Shown here: positions 47,234 through 61,179 of the stretch, one piece after another
Position numbering within the stretch: the first letter of the stretch is position 1
How the letters are laid out: every line of letters starts with the position of its first letter
Source: Smittia aterrima
Lineage: Eukaryota; Arthropoda; Insecta; Diptera; Chironomidae
Assembly: GCA_033063855.1 (NCBI GenBank)
Contig: CP093831.1
Coordinates: 4,340,001-4,404,000, forward strand
DNA length: 64,000 nt
Reading direction: 5' to 3'
The notes under the pieces: model-generated
What the model was told of the DNA's origin: nothing
The model's input: only the letters and a program-made list of their open reading frames with translations
Databases searched by the model: none
Position numbers and translations under genes: made by a program

Positions 47234-48627
47234 TTAGTATGGCAGATATGGACGAGATGTCGTAACGATGAATCCTCCTTGGTTGTAATTAGATGGCGAG
47301 GCAGTGGTCCAAGCGGGATAAGGCGATGGAGTTTGATAGACAGTTGAAGGGGTCACGACATTGTAATTCGGTGGCGACAAGTTGAGAGGAGCAGATAAGG
47401 ATGGCGAGTGATTGTTGTAGAAAGGTTTTGGTGTGATCGTAATGTAATTCGCCGGCGAAGGTTGTTCAGCGACATAAATCGGACGAGACTGAATAGATTC
47501 TTGAGGATAGTAAGCAGTTTGAGTCTGATGTTGCGTGTGAAGTGGATGAACAGCAAGGGGAGCGGGAGTTGATGAGACATAGACAGGTTTGTATGAGTTA
47601 ATTGGAGCCGGTGTTGACGAAACGTAGACTTGATTATTCACTGGTCGATTATAAACAGGAACTGGAGCTCTTGGTGGTTCATAGGCAGCATCAGGTTGAG
47701 TTGGAAGGTGTGCTCCGTAAGCCCTATAGCCGAAACGATCTGCGATATAGTTGACCGTGTAAGGTGCGCCATCGCTTCCAATGTAACTGTAATAACCACG
47801 AACAACTTTGCTTGGTCCATATCCAGTCGATTCCTGTTTAACTTTGATTCCATTTGTCGTTTCGTATTCATAGCCGAATGTTCCATCAGACGAGCGATGG
47901 TCAGTGGAATACGCCGTTTGAGAATATGCGTCTGGACTTAAGTATGCTGGAAGTTGGAATCGAGTGTTCCCACGATATCCATTATGTCTCGGTTGGCGGA
48001 CAGAAGTCGACGCAGTAGCATCGCTATCAACTCGCGCACCACTCGCTAAATGAAGCAACAATGCAATGAATGATGACCAGAAGTACTGTGGATGAATCGA
48101 AAAAAGTTAATATATGCAAATGAGCGTCTGTCATTGGATGTGTCATGTCAAGAAAGATGGGAAAAATCTACGCGCCCAACTTTAACCCTGAGCATCCGAG
48201 AGAGAGAACATCATCTCATCTATTGTCTTTCTTCACTTCATCTGTTTGCTACGGGACCTCAAGGTAAATGCAATTCGTATGGAAATCAAATGAAACGAAG
48301 TCAACTTGTTTCTTAAGCTTCTTTGTCGCGATAAGTGAGACAATTGAAGTAAAGACATTGAATGACTTATTGTCAACACGTGGAAAATTTTAGCGAAAAC
48401 ATTAGAAGCGCATTTAGCAATCGTCAGGAAAGTTGGTCAAGATAAAAATAAATATTGAAATGTTTGACTTTGACTCAGTCACATCACAAATTCTAGGTTC
48501 GAATCCTTAGATTTAATCTTTTGAGCAATTATCAATCTATTTGTAATTTTTTTTATCAAATTTTCCGAAAACTTTATCAACTTTTTAAATTTTCTCAGAT
48601 TTTCTAAAATAAACTTACAAGATTCAT
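47234..48627 (-). CDS. RR-1 cuticular protein (chitin-binding type 4), 286 aa
   Basis: Structural chitin-binding protein of cuticle. Exons, minus strand: a 9-bp first coding exon 48619-48627 (MNL) and 47234-48085. The short first exon interrupting the signal peptide (MNLYFWSSFIALLLHLASG) is the usual layout of insect cuticle genes. The Rebers-Riddiford domain spans about 71-134: DGTFGYEYETTNGIKVKQES, GYYSYIGSDGAPYTVNYIAD and GYRAYGAHLPTQP. This is the RR-1 class, typical of soft or flexible cuticle. The C-terminal half is Pro/Tyr/Ser/Thr-rich with repeats of VYVSSTPAP and TITPKPFY-like motifs, longer than most RR-1 proteins. Confidence 0.95.
48086..48618 (-). other. First intron of the cuticle protein gene
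   Basis: 533 bp with GTAAGT donor and CCACAG acceptor on the minus strand. A tRNA B-box-like GGTTCGAATCC at about 48497 is not part of a tRNA fold. Confidence 0.8.
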
Positions 48628-50918
48628 GTTCTCGTCAATGAAGTTTCTCCGTAGTTATCACAATTAATCAAACGAACAATCTCTCGTTATTCACACAGCG
48701 GCGTTAGATCGCGATCTTGTGTCTCACTGACTTTAATTTCTTTCTGGGAAATTAATGCAAAGTCGCCCGCAACACTTTTTCTTTTGTCTTGTTTAATTAA
48801 AGTGCTTCAATCGCACCACTAGTCTAACTCAATTGCTTTAATGAATTGTGCAAATAAGTGACTTCCGGAATTTTCTTGACAAAAAAACACCGCGAGCTCT
48901 CAACTGCTTCTTCAACGTTCGACGGAAACTTTCAAACTGAAAACGATTAAACAAACAGCATTTACTTTTTATACAAAACTTCAACCTTGCTCTGGGAGCG
49001 CGCAAATTGAAGCAGATTTTCGTTAGACGCGTGCTGTGACAAAAAGATTCGGTGAAGACAAAAAAAAAAGAGTGAGATGAACATCAACAGTTCTGGAGAT
49101 GAAGAGGCTGGAAGGGGGAGATAGCTTGCTAAGTGGCGACTTGAGTTATGAGATGATTTGACTTCCTTCAAAGCTTAAATGCATTCAAGGATTTGCAGAA
49201 GAATATTTTGGTGAATTGTTCTAGAATCTTATAACGAGCAATCGTCTTAGACTCAATCTCTTTCCACATCCTACAACTTTAAGTTGTCATGAGAGATGCG
49301 ATAGAAATAAATAATCTTCTCGTCTATTCATTCGGCACCCACGAAGCAGTTTCCTGATTCAAATATCAGAATGCGCGGGGAAAACAATGAAGCAATAAAA
49401 TTTTTAATTTTTCATCTTGATCCGTCGAGAACAGTCATAGAATCTTGTGAAGTCATTTTTTGGAGTTAGAACACTTTTGCTTTCGATGGTCCAGATTAAG
49501 AAAAGACAAGCGACCATCGAGTTATGATTTGTGGACCCGGGTCGATCCCATAATAGAATATGAAGTAATTATTGGATGAAATCACGCCTCGAGAAGTCGT
49601 TAAAAATCTAAATTACAGTTGAGACATTTTTTGATGGGCACGTCACTTGATCTCAACATCTCAGCTGATCTCGTCTTGTTTAGAGATCACTTTAATGGAA
49701 TTTTGTTGACGACTTCGCATTGTTTTAAAATTAAAAGGAATTAACTGAAACTCGAATCCTCGTGTGAAATAGTCGTCTGTCAAAATATTTACGTTAACGA
49801 ATGTTTGTGCAAGATCATTAATCAGAAGAGAATAACACATCATAAAGCGAACTATATCAATTTGCATTTCACATGCTCCGACTTCTTGTTACTCTCGACG
49901 CGTTTCGAGATCGAGATTCATTGAAACGTAAGCACAGATTTAATTTTCAAATATTTTTGTCACGACTGAGGCTCGACGAAAGATTCATCGCCACAACTGA
50001 ACTTGAGATTGTTGACTTCTGGGAAAAATCTTAGTTCTCGCCGTAATTCTTGGGCCAAGATCAGAGAAGGTCATTGAAGTTAATCTGAAATTGTCAGTAA
50101 ATTAATTCGGAAGTTCGAAAGTTTTATTTAATGTTTCAAAGCAACTTCTGATCGATGAGCGATGATTGAAATGGAATCATTTTTTACAAGTGAACTATAA
50201 TTACAAAAATCGTTAAGTGAACTTGCCCTAACAAAACAACGCATTGTGTCATTCGAGTCGCAATTATTTTCATGAGATGATCGATATTTACAACGTCGAG
50301 TCATTTACAACAGTTCAAGGTAACGAGATAAAGATAATGTTGATCTCAGCTTCTGTCCATTAGTCATGAGCCAGCATTTCCGTGTTCATCTATCGTTGAT
50401 GTAGCTTCTGTGCGAATAAAAGCTTTCAATGTTCTGCAATGAAGAGTCCGCACACTTAAAAAGTTGACAGCGCTTTGTTTTCAAATTTTTTAGTAAATAT
50501 ATTTATGAAGTTAGGAAGACTGGAAAATCTTTTTACATAAACAGTCTCTTAAGACTAAATTCGTTTAAAATGTTTTAATTAAAAATCATTTGTCGTTCAT
50601 CATTTGTCATTCACACGTTTGAACAGTTTTTTTTAGCGGAAAATGAAACTTAAGATAGAAAAGATAATTTTCTTCGAGTTCGAAAGTTTATAGACGAACT
50701 CAAATGTTAAGTCAAGCCACTTCCCAAATTCACATCTTATTGTCTAAGTTTGCATTTGAAATCATCAGATCTAATCAACTACGGACAGTGTTACGGGACC
50801 TAATAAATTATCAGTCAATATGGTACACGGAATTACTCGACGAAGCTAATTGACATCAACTCGCAACACCGGAAACAATAATTTACAGAAGATTCGCATA
50901 AAGAAATGCTTCCGATGG
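48628..50918. other. Intergenic region, no gene seen
   Basis: About 2.3 kb of AT-rich sequence including the cuticle gene 5' flank and the 3' flank of the Pro/Thr-rich gene. Only short accidental ORFs occur. Confidence 0.55.
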
Positions 50919-53900
50919 CTACAAGTTTGGCTTCTCAGACGTCATCTCAGTTGACGTTGTTGTCGCTTCTTGTGTTGGAGTGATTATCCTGACCACCTGC
51001 TGAGAGAAAGTTTAAAGAGATTCAGGAAAAAATGAAAGACAAATCTACTTTTGTGTGCTCATCGACTTCCATTCCGTCGTCCATCCTCCCGAACATTTCT
51101 GGTTTCAGCTTCTTCGGTTGCTTCTTTGCTGAAGATAAAAAAATCTTAATTGTCCATTAAAATTTTCTCAAGGCGTAAATACCTGCGATCGTTGGTCGTA
51201 CAGCAAAGCGTGGCTTGAACGTGCTTAAATGTTCATCTCGTCGCTCCTCGGCTTGTGGCGGTTGCGGTGTCACAACATAAATCTTTTCGTTTGTCAGCGG
51301 CGAGATGGTCAAGTGCAATCGTTTCCAAAGTTCTTTTGGTGTCAATGTAGTTTTTGGAGCGAAAACTTTGACTCCATCGTGAAGTGAATTGTAAGTCAGA
51401 TTGTTATTCAGTAGAACGAGCTCGTTATCTCGATTGAGATATCTGTCGTGTCGTTTCACGTACAACGAATCTTCCTCTGCTTTCTTATACAAAATGTTGT
51501 CGTATTGTCGTTTAGTCTCCTCCATCAGATCGGGGTCGAACGTGGTCCTTGGCGACAAAGTCGTCGTTGGCAGTTTCATCATTGTCGTTGATGTCATCGT
51601 CGTGGTACTTAGGAAAGATTTTGGAATCGACTTTGTGTGTCCCGTTAACGAAATTGTGCTCGCTTTGCCCTTGAAACTTTGCTCAGTCCATCCGTCGATG
51701 TTCTTTTGTAATTTTATTAAATCGATCTTTGTTGGCTTTGGCGATTTCTCCTTTTTGAGAAGATCGCGAATGTTGTTCGCCAATATTTTCGTAAGATATT
51801 TCGTGGTCGCCTGCGGTTCGGCCGTCACTTTCGACTCAACGATCTTGGATTCTTGTGCGTGGTCAAGATATTCCTGATCATTGCTCAAACTATCTTCAAT
51901 CGGCTCCATCATCTTAGTCGTGGAAGTTGTCGCATGCGTCAAGTAATGACCACGAATTGTTCGATAAGTTATCGTTTCTTGCTCGGATTTTACTTTGAAT
52001 GGCGAAGGTTTGTTAAACGTTGTGTAAGGAATAACGATTTGAATCTGTTTCGGTTTCTTTGTAGATCCTGCTGGCTTTGCTGGTTCTCTTGGCAGAGTAA
52101 TGCCCGAAAATTCTCCTCCTGACAACTTTGAAAGGAACGAAAGAGTTGTGGCAGCTGCTGGAGCAACCGAACTTGAGACAGTTGAGTGAGTTGGATGATA
52201 AATTGGCGTTGGAGTCGCTTCAGTTGAAGTTGAGATCGGAAGTGGCGAAGTCCATAAAGTCGCAAGTTTTTTAGTGTAATCTTCGATTGGTTTAAATGGC
52301 GGAACTGGCTCAGTTGGCTTCGTTGTGAATGCTGTTGCGTGTTGTGCTGGTAAATCTAAAAGCGCAAGAGGAGTCAAACGATTACGATTCTTCGAAACTT
52401 CGGTCTTTGATTTCGTCGTAGCTTTCTCTGCTAAATCAGCTGCAGTTTGAAGTGACGGCTCGAATTTCACGACATAATTTCCTTCTGTCGTCGTGACTTC
52501 TTCCGACTCTAAGACTTGAGAAAAATCTTGCGGCGGTGGAACTCGACTTGATTGAGCATCGTTGACCTCAAGATTGATCGTCTCATGTTCATCGGAATTC
52601 TCCGAGCTGCCGAAAGATGCTTCCAACTCCTGATTGATTTCGTGATTGAAATTATGCTCGGAACCTGCAAAGACATTGTCCGTTGCGTTCTCAAGACTTT
52701 CTGTTGCATGAGATGAAGTGTTTGTTTCGAGATAGTTTCCAACATCAAGATTTATTCTCAGATTCTCTTGCACTGGTGGTCGTTGAGTGAGATCACTGCT
52801 GCTTGGAATTGTAAATTCCGCGACAAGATTTGAGTTCACAATTTCTACATTTGGACTTTCCTTGATAGCTTCAAACTCTCTAAAGTTTTCCTCCGGTTTA
52901 ACTTGAATGTTCACGTTGTTCGAGACTTGCCCAACGGGATCTATTGGCACGAGTTTGATGAAACCTGTCTTCTGACTGCTGTACGGATTGTCATGGAAGG
53001 ACTTTGCATCGTACAACGGAGGAATTGGTGTTGGCGATAAATTTGGAATTGGAATCGGAAGAATGTTCGAGTTTTCTCCTTCAAGTGGAAGTCGATTAGG
53101 TGGCAGAATGTATTCAGGATTTGTGATAGAGCCAGCTGCTGTATATCGCAACGGTCGATTGTTTATTGGAACACGAACTGTTGTGAACGTAATCACTGAT
53201 GTGTCGATTGTATTTGTATTTGGTCTGTAGCTCGTTGCTCTTGTGTAACTTGGAGGCTGAGTTGGATATTGATAGTTTTGGAACTGAACGTTCTTTATTG
53301 GCGGTGCTCCATAAAAATGATTTCCCTGAATCGAGTTTCCATCTTGGAACTTAAGTGGAGTTGTTGAAGGAGGCAAAGTGCTGCTTGGCGGTCCGTAGTT
53401 GTATCCAGATCCCGAAGGAATCTGAGCGTATGGTTGTTCATTGCCAAAATGATGTTTAAAGTAAACTTGTTGCTGCTGTTGTTGTCCTCCTGGTCTAACA
53501 ATCGGTTGTTGATATGATGGCATCATTGGAATCCAAGGCTCTTTGTTACATGGAGAACACTTTGAAACAGGTGGCCGAGGAGTTGTCCTTGCTGTTGTTG
53601 GCTCTGTGTCTCTCACTTGAACTGGATTAATTCTTGAAGCTTGTTGTTGTAGATGCTGATGATGTTGATTGTGTTGTGGTTGTTGAAAGAGATAAGGCGG
53701 AGGTGGTGCATCAATTTTTGGAGATGCCGGCAGTCGAAATTCTTCTTCATTGCTAACGCCGCCCCAAGGAAAAAACCAACTCGTGATTCTTTGAATGAAC
53801 GTTGGTTCAGTTGTTGGAGGTGGCGGTCGAAATTTGTTAAACGAATAGTTAATTTGAGGAGGCTGTGGAGGTCTCAAGAGCTCCGCTGACGCAATCGAAA

Positions 53901-53952
53901 TGCTCATCAGCATTATCGTGACCACAAACTTCACGCCACAACGATTCATCAT
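50919..53952 (-). CDS. Secreted Pro/Thr/Gln-rich low-complexity protein, 976 aa
   Basis: Unrecognised. Exons, minus strand: 51183-53952, 51049-51128 and 50919-50999; the two small 3' exons are inferred from phase and splice sites. A signal peptide follows the start (VVTIMLMSISIASA); a second Met codon makes the exact start ambiguous by one residue. The chain opens with proline-rich PPQPPQINYSF and FRPPPPTTEPTF, has one CSPCNKEPW motif with the only obvious cysteine pair, a Gln/His-rich patch (HNQHHQHLQQQ), many Thr/Pro stretches suited to O-glycosylation, and Lys-rich segments. It is probably an extracellular-matrix, cuticle or peritrophic component. A 3' acceptor-like TTTTAG directly before the ATG suggests a 5' UTR intron. 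Confidence 0.85.
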
Positions 53953-56900
53953 CTAAAAGAAAATAAAGTTTTAATGATTTTACAGTCTCGTTGTTAATTG
54001 ATTGTCTTCTGTCTGTCGATTGCAGTTGTTAACACATGCCTCATAAATCAGATTAAGCACTGACCAACCTCAACAAGTTTTCAATTAATCATCGCTTCTT
54101 CTGAAGCTGCAAACGTCGAGACAGAAAAATCACGCGAGTGTGAAACCGCAAGACAGTTGAATGAACTTTCAGTCCGGCAAATTATTCGAGCTGGGTTTTC
54201 GGTTTAAATTTTACAATTTAAATTTGAATTTGTTTTTAAAAGGTGAAAACTCTTCTGCCAATTTCCAAACAATGCAATGACTTTAAGCCGACACAATTGT
54301 CATGGCTTTGCGAGATGTGAGAGTGAAATGTTTTTCTTCGCTTCTCTAAAACTGTTGTCGTGTTTTGAACAACCGAAAATTGCCGTGACGCGGTCAATTC
54401 AATTTCGCTGCTGTTTCCCATTAAAATATTCGCTATCGCATTGACTGATGAGCCCATCCGGCGTGGATTTCCATTAGCTCAATTAACAGCATTTGAAATA
54501 ACCATAATCAAAGCCATTGGTGATTAGAAATCAAGCGCCACGAGAGAGTTCATTGATTCCAAGTTTATGGAGATTCAACAACAAGTTCTCGCTGTTTCCC
54601 ACATGTTACATTTTTCATCTCGCGCAAAATTACTCGAAACGAAAGCGAAAGAGGAGATTACTGAAACTATCGTGCACGCGCTCATGCTGCTTACGATGTT
54701 GTTTAGAAGTTGATACTAAAGCAAAGACAGAGACTCTCACGATGAGTCTGATGTAAATTGCGAAAGAAAGTAGAAGTTGCTTTCATGACTTCCACACAGT
54801 TTTTCCGTTCGATTCATGAACTTAAATGTTTAAGCGATCTTTAAGGTTCATTAGAGGAACTTGATAGCGAAGAAGAAAAAAGGTAATCGTTGATCATCTG
54901 AAGGTTAAGCGGATCGGGAAGAAGAAAAACAAATAATCAATGAGAAGAGACTCTCGCTTTCCATTAACAATAGATCACGATATTCACTGAGCTCATATGA
55001 GCATGTTGCATTCCGTTTAAGGTTTCGAGGGATCAAGATTAGCTTCCGAACATTCCTCAGTCAGAAGACAGAAGAAAGCGTGAATGTCGAGTGTCTCCTC
55101 GAGACAAACGCGTGAGCTTTCAGCAATGCGACACGGTTCATAAATTTAAATCGAGATCAAGATCATGCGAAAGGTGCGGCCGAAACTTAAGTTTTTACGT
55201 GTTAATTGCGATGATTGCTACACGCAATCGAATGAAGGGTTCGAAAGAAATTTCTTTCGCGTCGGATGGATTGCCACAAGAATTTTTGTGATCAGTAATT
55301 TCCTTTAATTTTAGTCATTGTGTTTTTCTTGAATCATCTCCGACTGCGTGAAATCAATTTCCGAGCGTTCAATGTTTATTTAACCGACGACGAACATTCT
55401 CGAGACGCATCAATTGACGCCGGAAATGACAGCTCATCGATCTCGAAAGACTCAAAGCCCTTCAGAAGGTAAAATCTATCATCACGAAGAGTTCAATAGC
55501 ACTCGAGATGCACAAGTAAAGTCTTCGAAAGAAAAGTAAAATCAAGAGAAATGAAAAGTTATTTTTTCGTTGATGGCTCTAGACACAAAAGAAATTAAAT
55601 AAAAGTAAAAACTTCATGAGAATTGGATCATCGCCAGCATCAACGTGCATCATTGTCTTCCTCAAAACAAACATTTTTCTCTTCTCAAGACGCGATGATG
55701 CTTTCTCGATTGTAATGCTCTTCGTGGGTGAAATTCGCCGCAGTTCTCTCAGAAAAACTTGGAATTATGATGGAAGCTCAACCATTTATGGTTTGCTTGA
55801 GCCCATCGTGATTCTCTTGATGTGTCCGAAAGAAAACGAAAGCGAAAATTTGACGAAAGATTTAAATCAACAAAGGAAATTTATTTTTGTCATTAAAGCA
55901 TTTCGCGTTCTGAAAATGGAAATCCCATCACATTGCGTAAGAGAATTGAACGGAAATCATCGCGTTTCTAGAGCTGTTTTGAGTTGACGACAACGCGAAC
56001 CCGCATGAGTGTAAAATGCAAACTCATTGACTCGATACTTTCACTTGAAATTGATATGATCGAACGAAGAGAGTTTCAAATAATCCCGCAATTATGAGCT
56101 GATGTTAAATTTAATGATCGCTCATTAAGGAATTGGGTGAAGAGCGAAGTAATCAAATGAGAATATTTGCACATTTCGATCGCTTTACGTCGCGGCAATT
56201 TAACAAGTTTCGCAATAACGTAATTCACAAATCTTTCCCAAGAAACTTTCCATGAATGAACTCGAAACTTGATTAAGAACTTGCAAAAAATATTGAAGGA
56301 ATCGTGAGCAAGCAATTGACTCAATTAGTGTTAGCTAATAATCGTTGATCACAACAAATGACACAATCGAAGTCATAACATCAACGACGATCGAGAAAGT
56401 TCTATTGTTTGTGAAATGGATTTTCATCGTTGCTCTATCGTAAAAAACTTTGTTTACACAAAGAAGCCAACATTGCTCTGCTTATGTTCGATCATCATCG
56501 TCTCGAGAACTCGTTTCAAGATCCCCGACTGAGTTCTTTAAAAAACAGACGAGAAAAGGTTCTAATATCCTTTTAATAATGCATTCGTGCGTCAAACAAA
56601 TAACTTTGAGTTAAAGTTTTTTAAGTTGATGGTCTTTTTATGGCTTCTCATGCGCTTTGCTGATAGATTTTTCTTATCGAAATCCATTGAAATTCTACCT
56701 GACCCTTAGAATCCTCAGGTGGTTTCTACTTCTCCACGGAAACCTTTTCTTTATGCATGACTGCGTTTGAGATTGAAACAAATGAGTTGGAAGTTTAATG
56801 GATTCTTCGACGTCTATGAATGTGAATCAGTGTCTCACCGGATCACGAATGCGTCAGAGAAATGATGAATTTGCATCTCAAGTGACGATTAGCGCGAGTA

Positions 56901-59900
56901 GTTATGCTACATAAATTAAATTTCACTGATTTTCTAATTTCGCGGGATGTGTCCGCGTGCAGAGGAAGTCAGCGGAGATTTTAATAAATGAAACGAGACT
57001 GTTTAAATAACGAACCTTCTCTGCTAAGTCGACAATTGGAGGCTTGAGCTCACAAGTCGCTCGGAGGCTTTTGTTTTAATCATTGTTCTCCATGAACCTT
57101 GAGAAATTTTTGCAGAAGACTTTTCGACTTAACTCTCTCGTAAACCCGTTTCAAAGCATCTCGTTTGCTTTCGATTTCATTTCTTAATGTCGCAATAGAA
57201 GTTTCAGTTTCAATGAAGAAGACAATTCCATCACGATCTTAATTATCAGTCTCAGAGAAACAGCGAATCAATTCCTCCTTGATCTCTTATCACTCACGTT
57301 TCAAATGAGAAAAGTTTTTTGTTTTTGTTTCTTCAAGAAGCTAATTGCGATGCAGTTTCGTGCGAGAAGTCTAAAAGAAATTTGTGTCGGAGCCGATTTA
57401 TGATTCATTGATTGGAATACAATGAACTGCTGCCAAACACGTCTGACATCAATCATTACATGTGTTTAATGATCCACGGCGTTTTGGTTCTATTGTTGAC
57501 GGATTAAACGCTGTAAATAATAAACTTTCTACGGAATTCTGACGTCTTGTCATGAAGAAGCTTCCTCATTAGACTCTTCCATTAACGTAGCACGCAAATT
57601 ATTTTTTGTTAAGAGTTGTTTCCAACTTAATTAGCGAATCACAGTTTTCCATTTTCTGTGTGGCGACCCAACACGATCCAAATGAAATGAAATTGAAGTT
57701 TTTCTTATCTTCAATTCGCTTTCGTTTCCGATGAAAATTGTTTTGTTCAGTTTCAAGCTTTGTGAACTCTTCGGCGGTTTTCACACGTGAAATTCTTTTG
57801 AATGGCAATGGCCGATGAAAGAAACTGAAATCGATTTGCTAATTGTCTCAATTACGAGTCAATGAAGCTGCAAATTCAACCGAGAGTGAAAATGAACTTG
57901 ATGAAATTAGTTTCGAGTTTGTCGTCGTTCCAATGAATTAAAAATTTTCGTGGAAATTTAAATGCACAATTGCTTCTGATCGATTGTGTTCGGAATAAAT
58001 TTCCTCGTTACTTAATCCACACTTGACGATTTCAGACATGATCGAAATATTTCTGAAGTGATCACATGAATTTAAATGGATTTTTGTTGTGCAATCGCAG
58101 TTGACACAAATTTTAATCCAAGAACAAAAGATTTCAATGCTCGGATTTGAAAATATTTTTACCTTCGACGTTGCTTCCTTCCGGTTTCGCTAATCCTCTT
58201 TATTTAATGAAATTTTTGCTCTCTTTTTTCTATCTCAACTAAATTGTTTGAACTTCTAAGCAGTTTCACTAAATCCTCATCCTTTTCCTTAGAAATTTTC
58301 TTTTCAATTTGCTTTCGATAATTTCACATTTTTATTTCCTTAATCTTAGGATTTAAATTCTTCCTTTATCCTTTTTATTCTTTTTGAAATTTTCACGCAA
58401 CACTTAACTTACACGACCGATCTTTACGACTGTTAACGACGAAGTGGAAAGAAAGAAAAATCATTTCGTTTTCAAGCAACATCAACGGCTGACCCATTTC
58501 TCCTGTTCACTCTCTTCTTTCTATGCTTCGATCTCTTTCGACTTTCGACGGAGTCTCTTTGCTGTTGGCTTCATAGCTTCTTCAAAGCATTGTGATGCAA
58601 GACAATCGCTCTTTTCTTTTACTTTTTTTTCGCTAAGCGTCAGCTGATTATGCTTCTCATTTTGCTCATTCAACGTCAGTCTTTCGGAGACAAGAAGACA
58701 AATCAATACGAAAATTGCATAACTCGAGAAGATCACTGAGAAAGTTATTTATTTTCTGCTGTCAGTCACGCGTTTCAAGTAAAGCCAAGCATTTAGAGTT
58801 CTTTCTTCTTTTAATTGCATCCATTAGCACTGACCAGCCTAAAGAAATTTCCATCAATCATCGTCGTCATCTCGCGGCTTCTTCTGATATCTTGAAGTGA
58901 ACAAATTGAAAAAACTTAACAAATGACCATTGAAAAATCCTTTGAATGATTTAATAAGCATGAGAGTGAAGAAACACGAAAGAGAACGAACCTGTAATTA
59001 GACACTTCATAACGAAGCCCTTCAGGCGTTTCGTGTACTTCTAATCAATTAACTGGAACTAGGGATGGATAAAGCATCCCAAAATTATTTCACTTCTCGC
59101 ATGTTACAGTTTCCAAGGCAGTGAAATTTTATGAGAATTGAAAGTTAATCGAAATGACCAGCGATCACGCGTGGTACGTGATATTTATCGATCGCTTTTT
59201 CTTTCTGATGCAGATTGTACTCTGAGCGACTTTAATGATGTTGTGCAGCGTTTCTCGTATGATTCCATAACTTCAATTTTGCGGTGAGATCAAGATTGAG
59301 TCGTTCAGTTTCAAGTTAGAAGAAAGCGAGCGACTTACGCAGACGATTTTCTTTTGTGTTTGAAGTTTATGTCTTGAATGCTTTGAACAAGTCGCGTGCC
59401 TCCGACTAAAATTGTTTGACTTCTGATCACAATCATTTAAGGTGCGGCTGAGTGATCGACTGTGTGTTAATTGCAGCAGCAATCCCGTAATTGATTAAGA
59501 TGAAACATTCCAGAAAAACTTTCTCGGTTCGTTCAACTTTCGGCATTGAAACTTCAGAAGAGAATGAAAGTTTCATTAAACTTAAACTTAGCGCCGCAGA
59601 TGATTCCAGACAAAAGAAATTAAAATTTATGCGCTGTGAGAATCGGACCACGAAGCCTCGTCAATGGCTTCATTGTTTCTCTTCCCAGCAATTTAATGAT
59701 CAACAAACATTAACAAGATACTTAGAGATGATGCGGCATTGAAGACGAAGAAGTTGATTTCTTTCCCTTAATTGTAGGTGATAACTTTTAAGTATGGAAC
59801 TTCATAAATTGAAATTGTCGTTGTTTTCCTAACGAAAGAAAATAATTGAAAGTTTTTTTTTCGAGAGGAAAATAAATAATAAACAAACCTTCTGTCAACT

Positions 59901-60015
59901 GTTCAGTTCTCATCACATTCGTCGTTGAACAAAAAACTTCGCTGAAACAGATTTCCGATGATCGCATCACGAAACGAAGACGTCTTTTAGCCGAAAAAAT
60001 TTCATCAAACAAAAC
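53953..60015. other. Six-kb gene-poor region
   Basis: No ORF with family motifs, signal peptide plus splice signals, or RNA fold was found on either strand. ORFs such as 55616-55987 (plus) look accidental. It may contain the 5' UTR exon and enhancers of the Pro/Thr-rich gene. Confidence 0.5.
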
Positions 60016-60087
60016 GCGTTTGTGGTGTAAAGGTCAGCATAGTTGCCTTCCAAGCAGTTGATCCGGGTTCGATTCCCGGCAAACGCA
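60016..60087 (+). tRNA. tRNA-Gly (anticodon TCC)
   Basis: 72-nt cloverleaf. Acceptor GCGTTTG (60016-60022) pairs with CAAACGC (60080-60086) with discriminator A. The A box region is TGGTGTAAAGGTCAGCAT, the anticodon loop CTTCCAA carries TCC, and the T arm is CCGGGTTCGATTCCCGG. A T8 run at 60093-60100 is a polymerase III terminator. No intron; CCA is not encoded. Confidence 0.97.
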
Positions 60088-60100
60088 CATTCTTTTTTTT

Positions 60101-61179
60101 AATTTTTTTTAGTTAAATTTTTTTATAAAAGTTAAAAAGCAACATCAGGAAAATTAATCTTGAGGCTTTTTTCGAAATTATATTTTTCGCGTTTTCCTCT
60201 TTCATCTCATCTCTGAATTCTTTTTCTGTATGAAAGATAGACGGACAAGTTGACTGTGGAAATATAAATTTTTTGTCTTTGCGAAAAGAGCCTAAAAATA
60301 GAAACGTCACGAGTTGTCTAAAAATAAAACGCAAATTGATTTGTTTGTTAGTCGAAACGAGAGGAATTAGAATACGGAGACATCGAAAGTCGTTGACGCC
60401 TAAGTAAATAAATATTATTCGAATGTACCAGCACTTCAGCCAGCATTCGAATTCACTTACGCTAAATGCAAAAACGACTTTCGCCTCATTAAATCACAGT
60501 GAATTTTGAAATGAACGCGATAAGAATATTTCATGAGTCTCTTTGCAAATTTCAAAATGAATTATGAAACAAGTTGTCGGATATTTGCATGAGAAATGAA
60601 ACCAAATGAAATTCAATTCGCTTGACGTGTGCGGCGACATAAATTGAAAGCTGTTTAGCAGCAGATCAGTTGACTTCAGCTTTCGTTCTGCTTTCGGATG
60701 TAAAAGATTTTAAATTTAGATTCGATGCTTCGATGTTTTTGCTTCATTTCCACACGTGATTTCTAATAAACTTGTTAATCTAACTTTGCTTTTTGCTCCT
60801 AAAACTAATAAAAAAAACTATTTTATCGTTAACAGTTTCATTAAACACGTCAACACATGAAACTTGTCGCTCGGTTTTCATTTTCAATTAAGCGCCCACT
60901 GCAATCGAAGTGAAATTTTAAATTAAATTAATCTTGATTCTCTCTGGGAAATTGAAAGTAAACATTTAGAGATCTTTATGGTCGTTTTTAAATATCAATA
61001 TTGGCTCAGAGATTGATCCAACAACGTCATTTCAGCTTAACTGATATCTTATCATAATTATGGAAACAATTGACTTGATAAGGTTCTCAATTCGCGACGC
61101 TTGTTAGATTGGGAACAGACTTCTTTGTGTGAACATCGTGTTATTAAAAGTTTAATCTATTGCGAAATTAAAGTCAACG
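60101..61179. other. Spacer upstream of the small membrane protein array
   Basis: AT-rich with GATA-type sites near the first array gene: TCTTATCA at about 61047 and TGATAAGG at about 61077. No gene seen. Confidence 0.5.

Noticed and set aside
48470..48530. tRNA B-box-like GGTTCGAATCC
   Set aside because: Flanking bases do not form a T stem of normal geometry, and no acceptor or anticodon arms can be folded around it.
51401..51877. 158-codon plus-strand ORF
   Set aside because: Lies antisense to the large secreted protein coding exon; a shadow frame.
55616..55987. 123-codon plus-strand ORF
   Set aside because: No motif, signal peptide or neighbour support; looks accidental.
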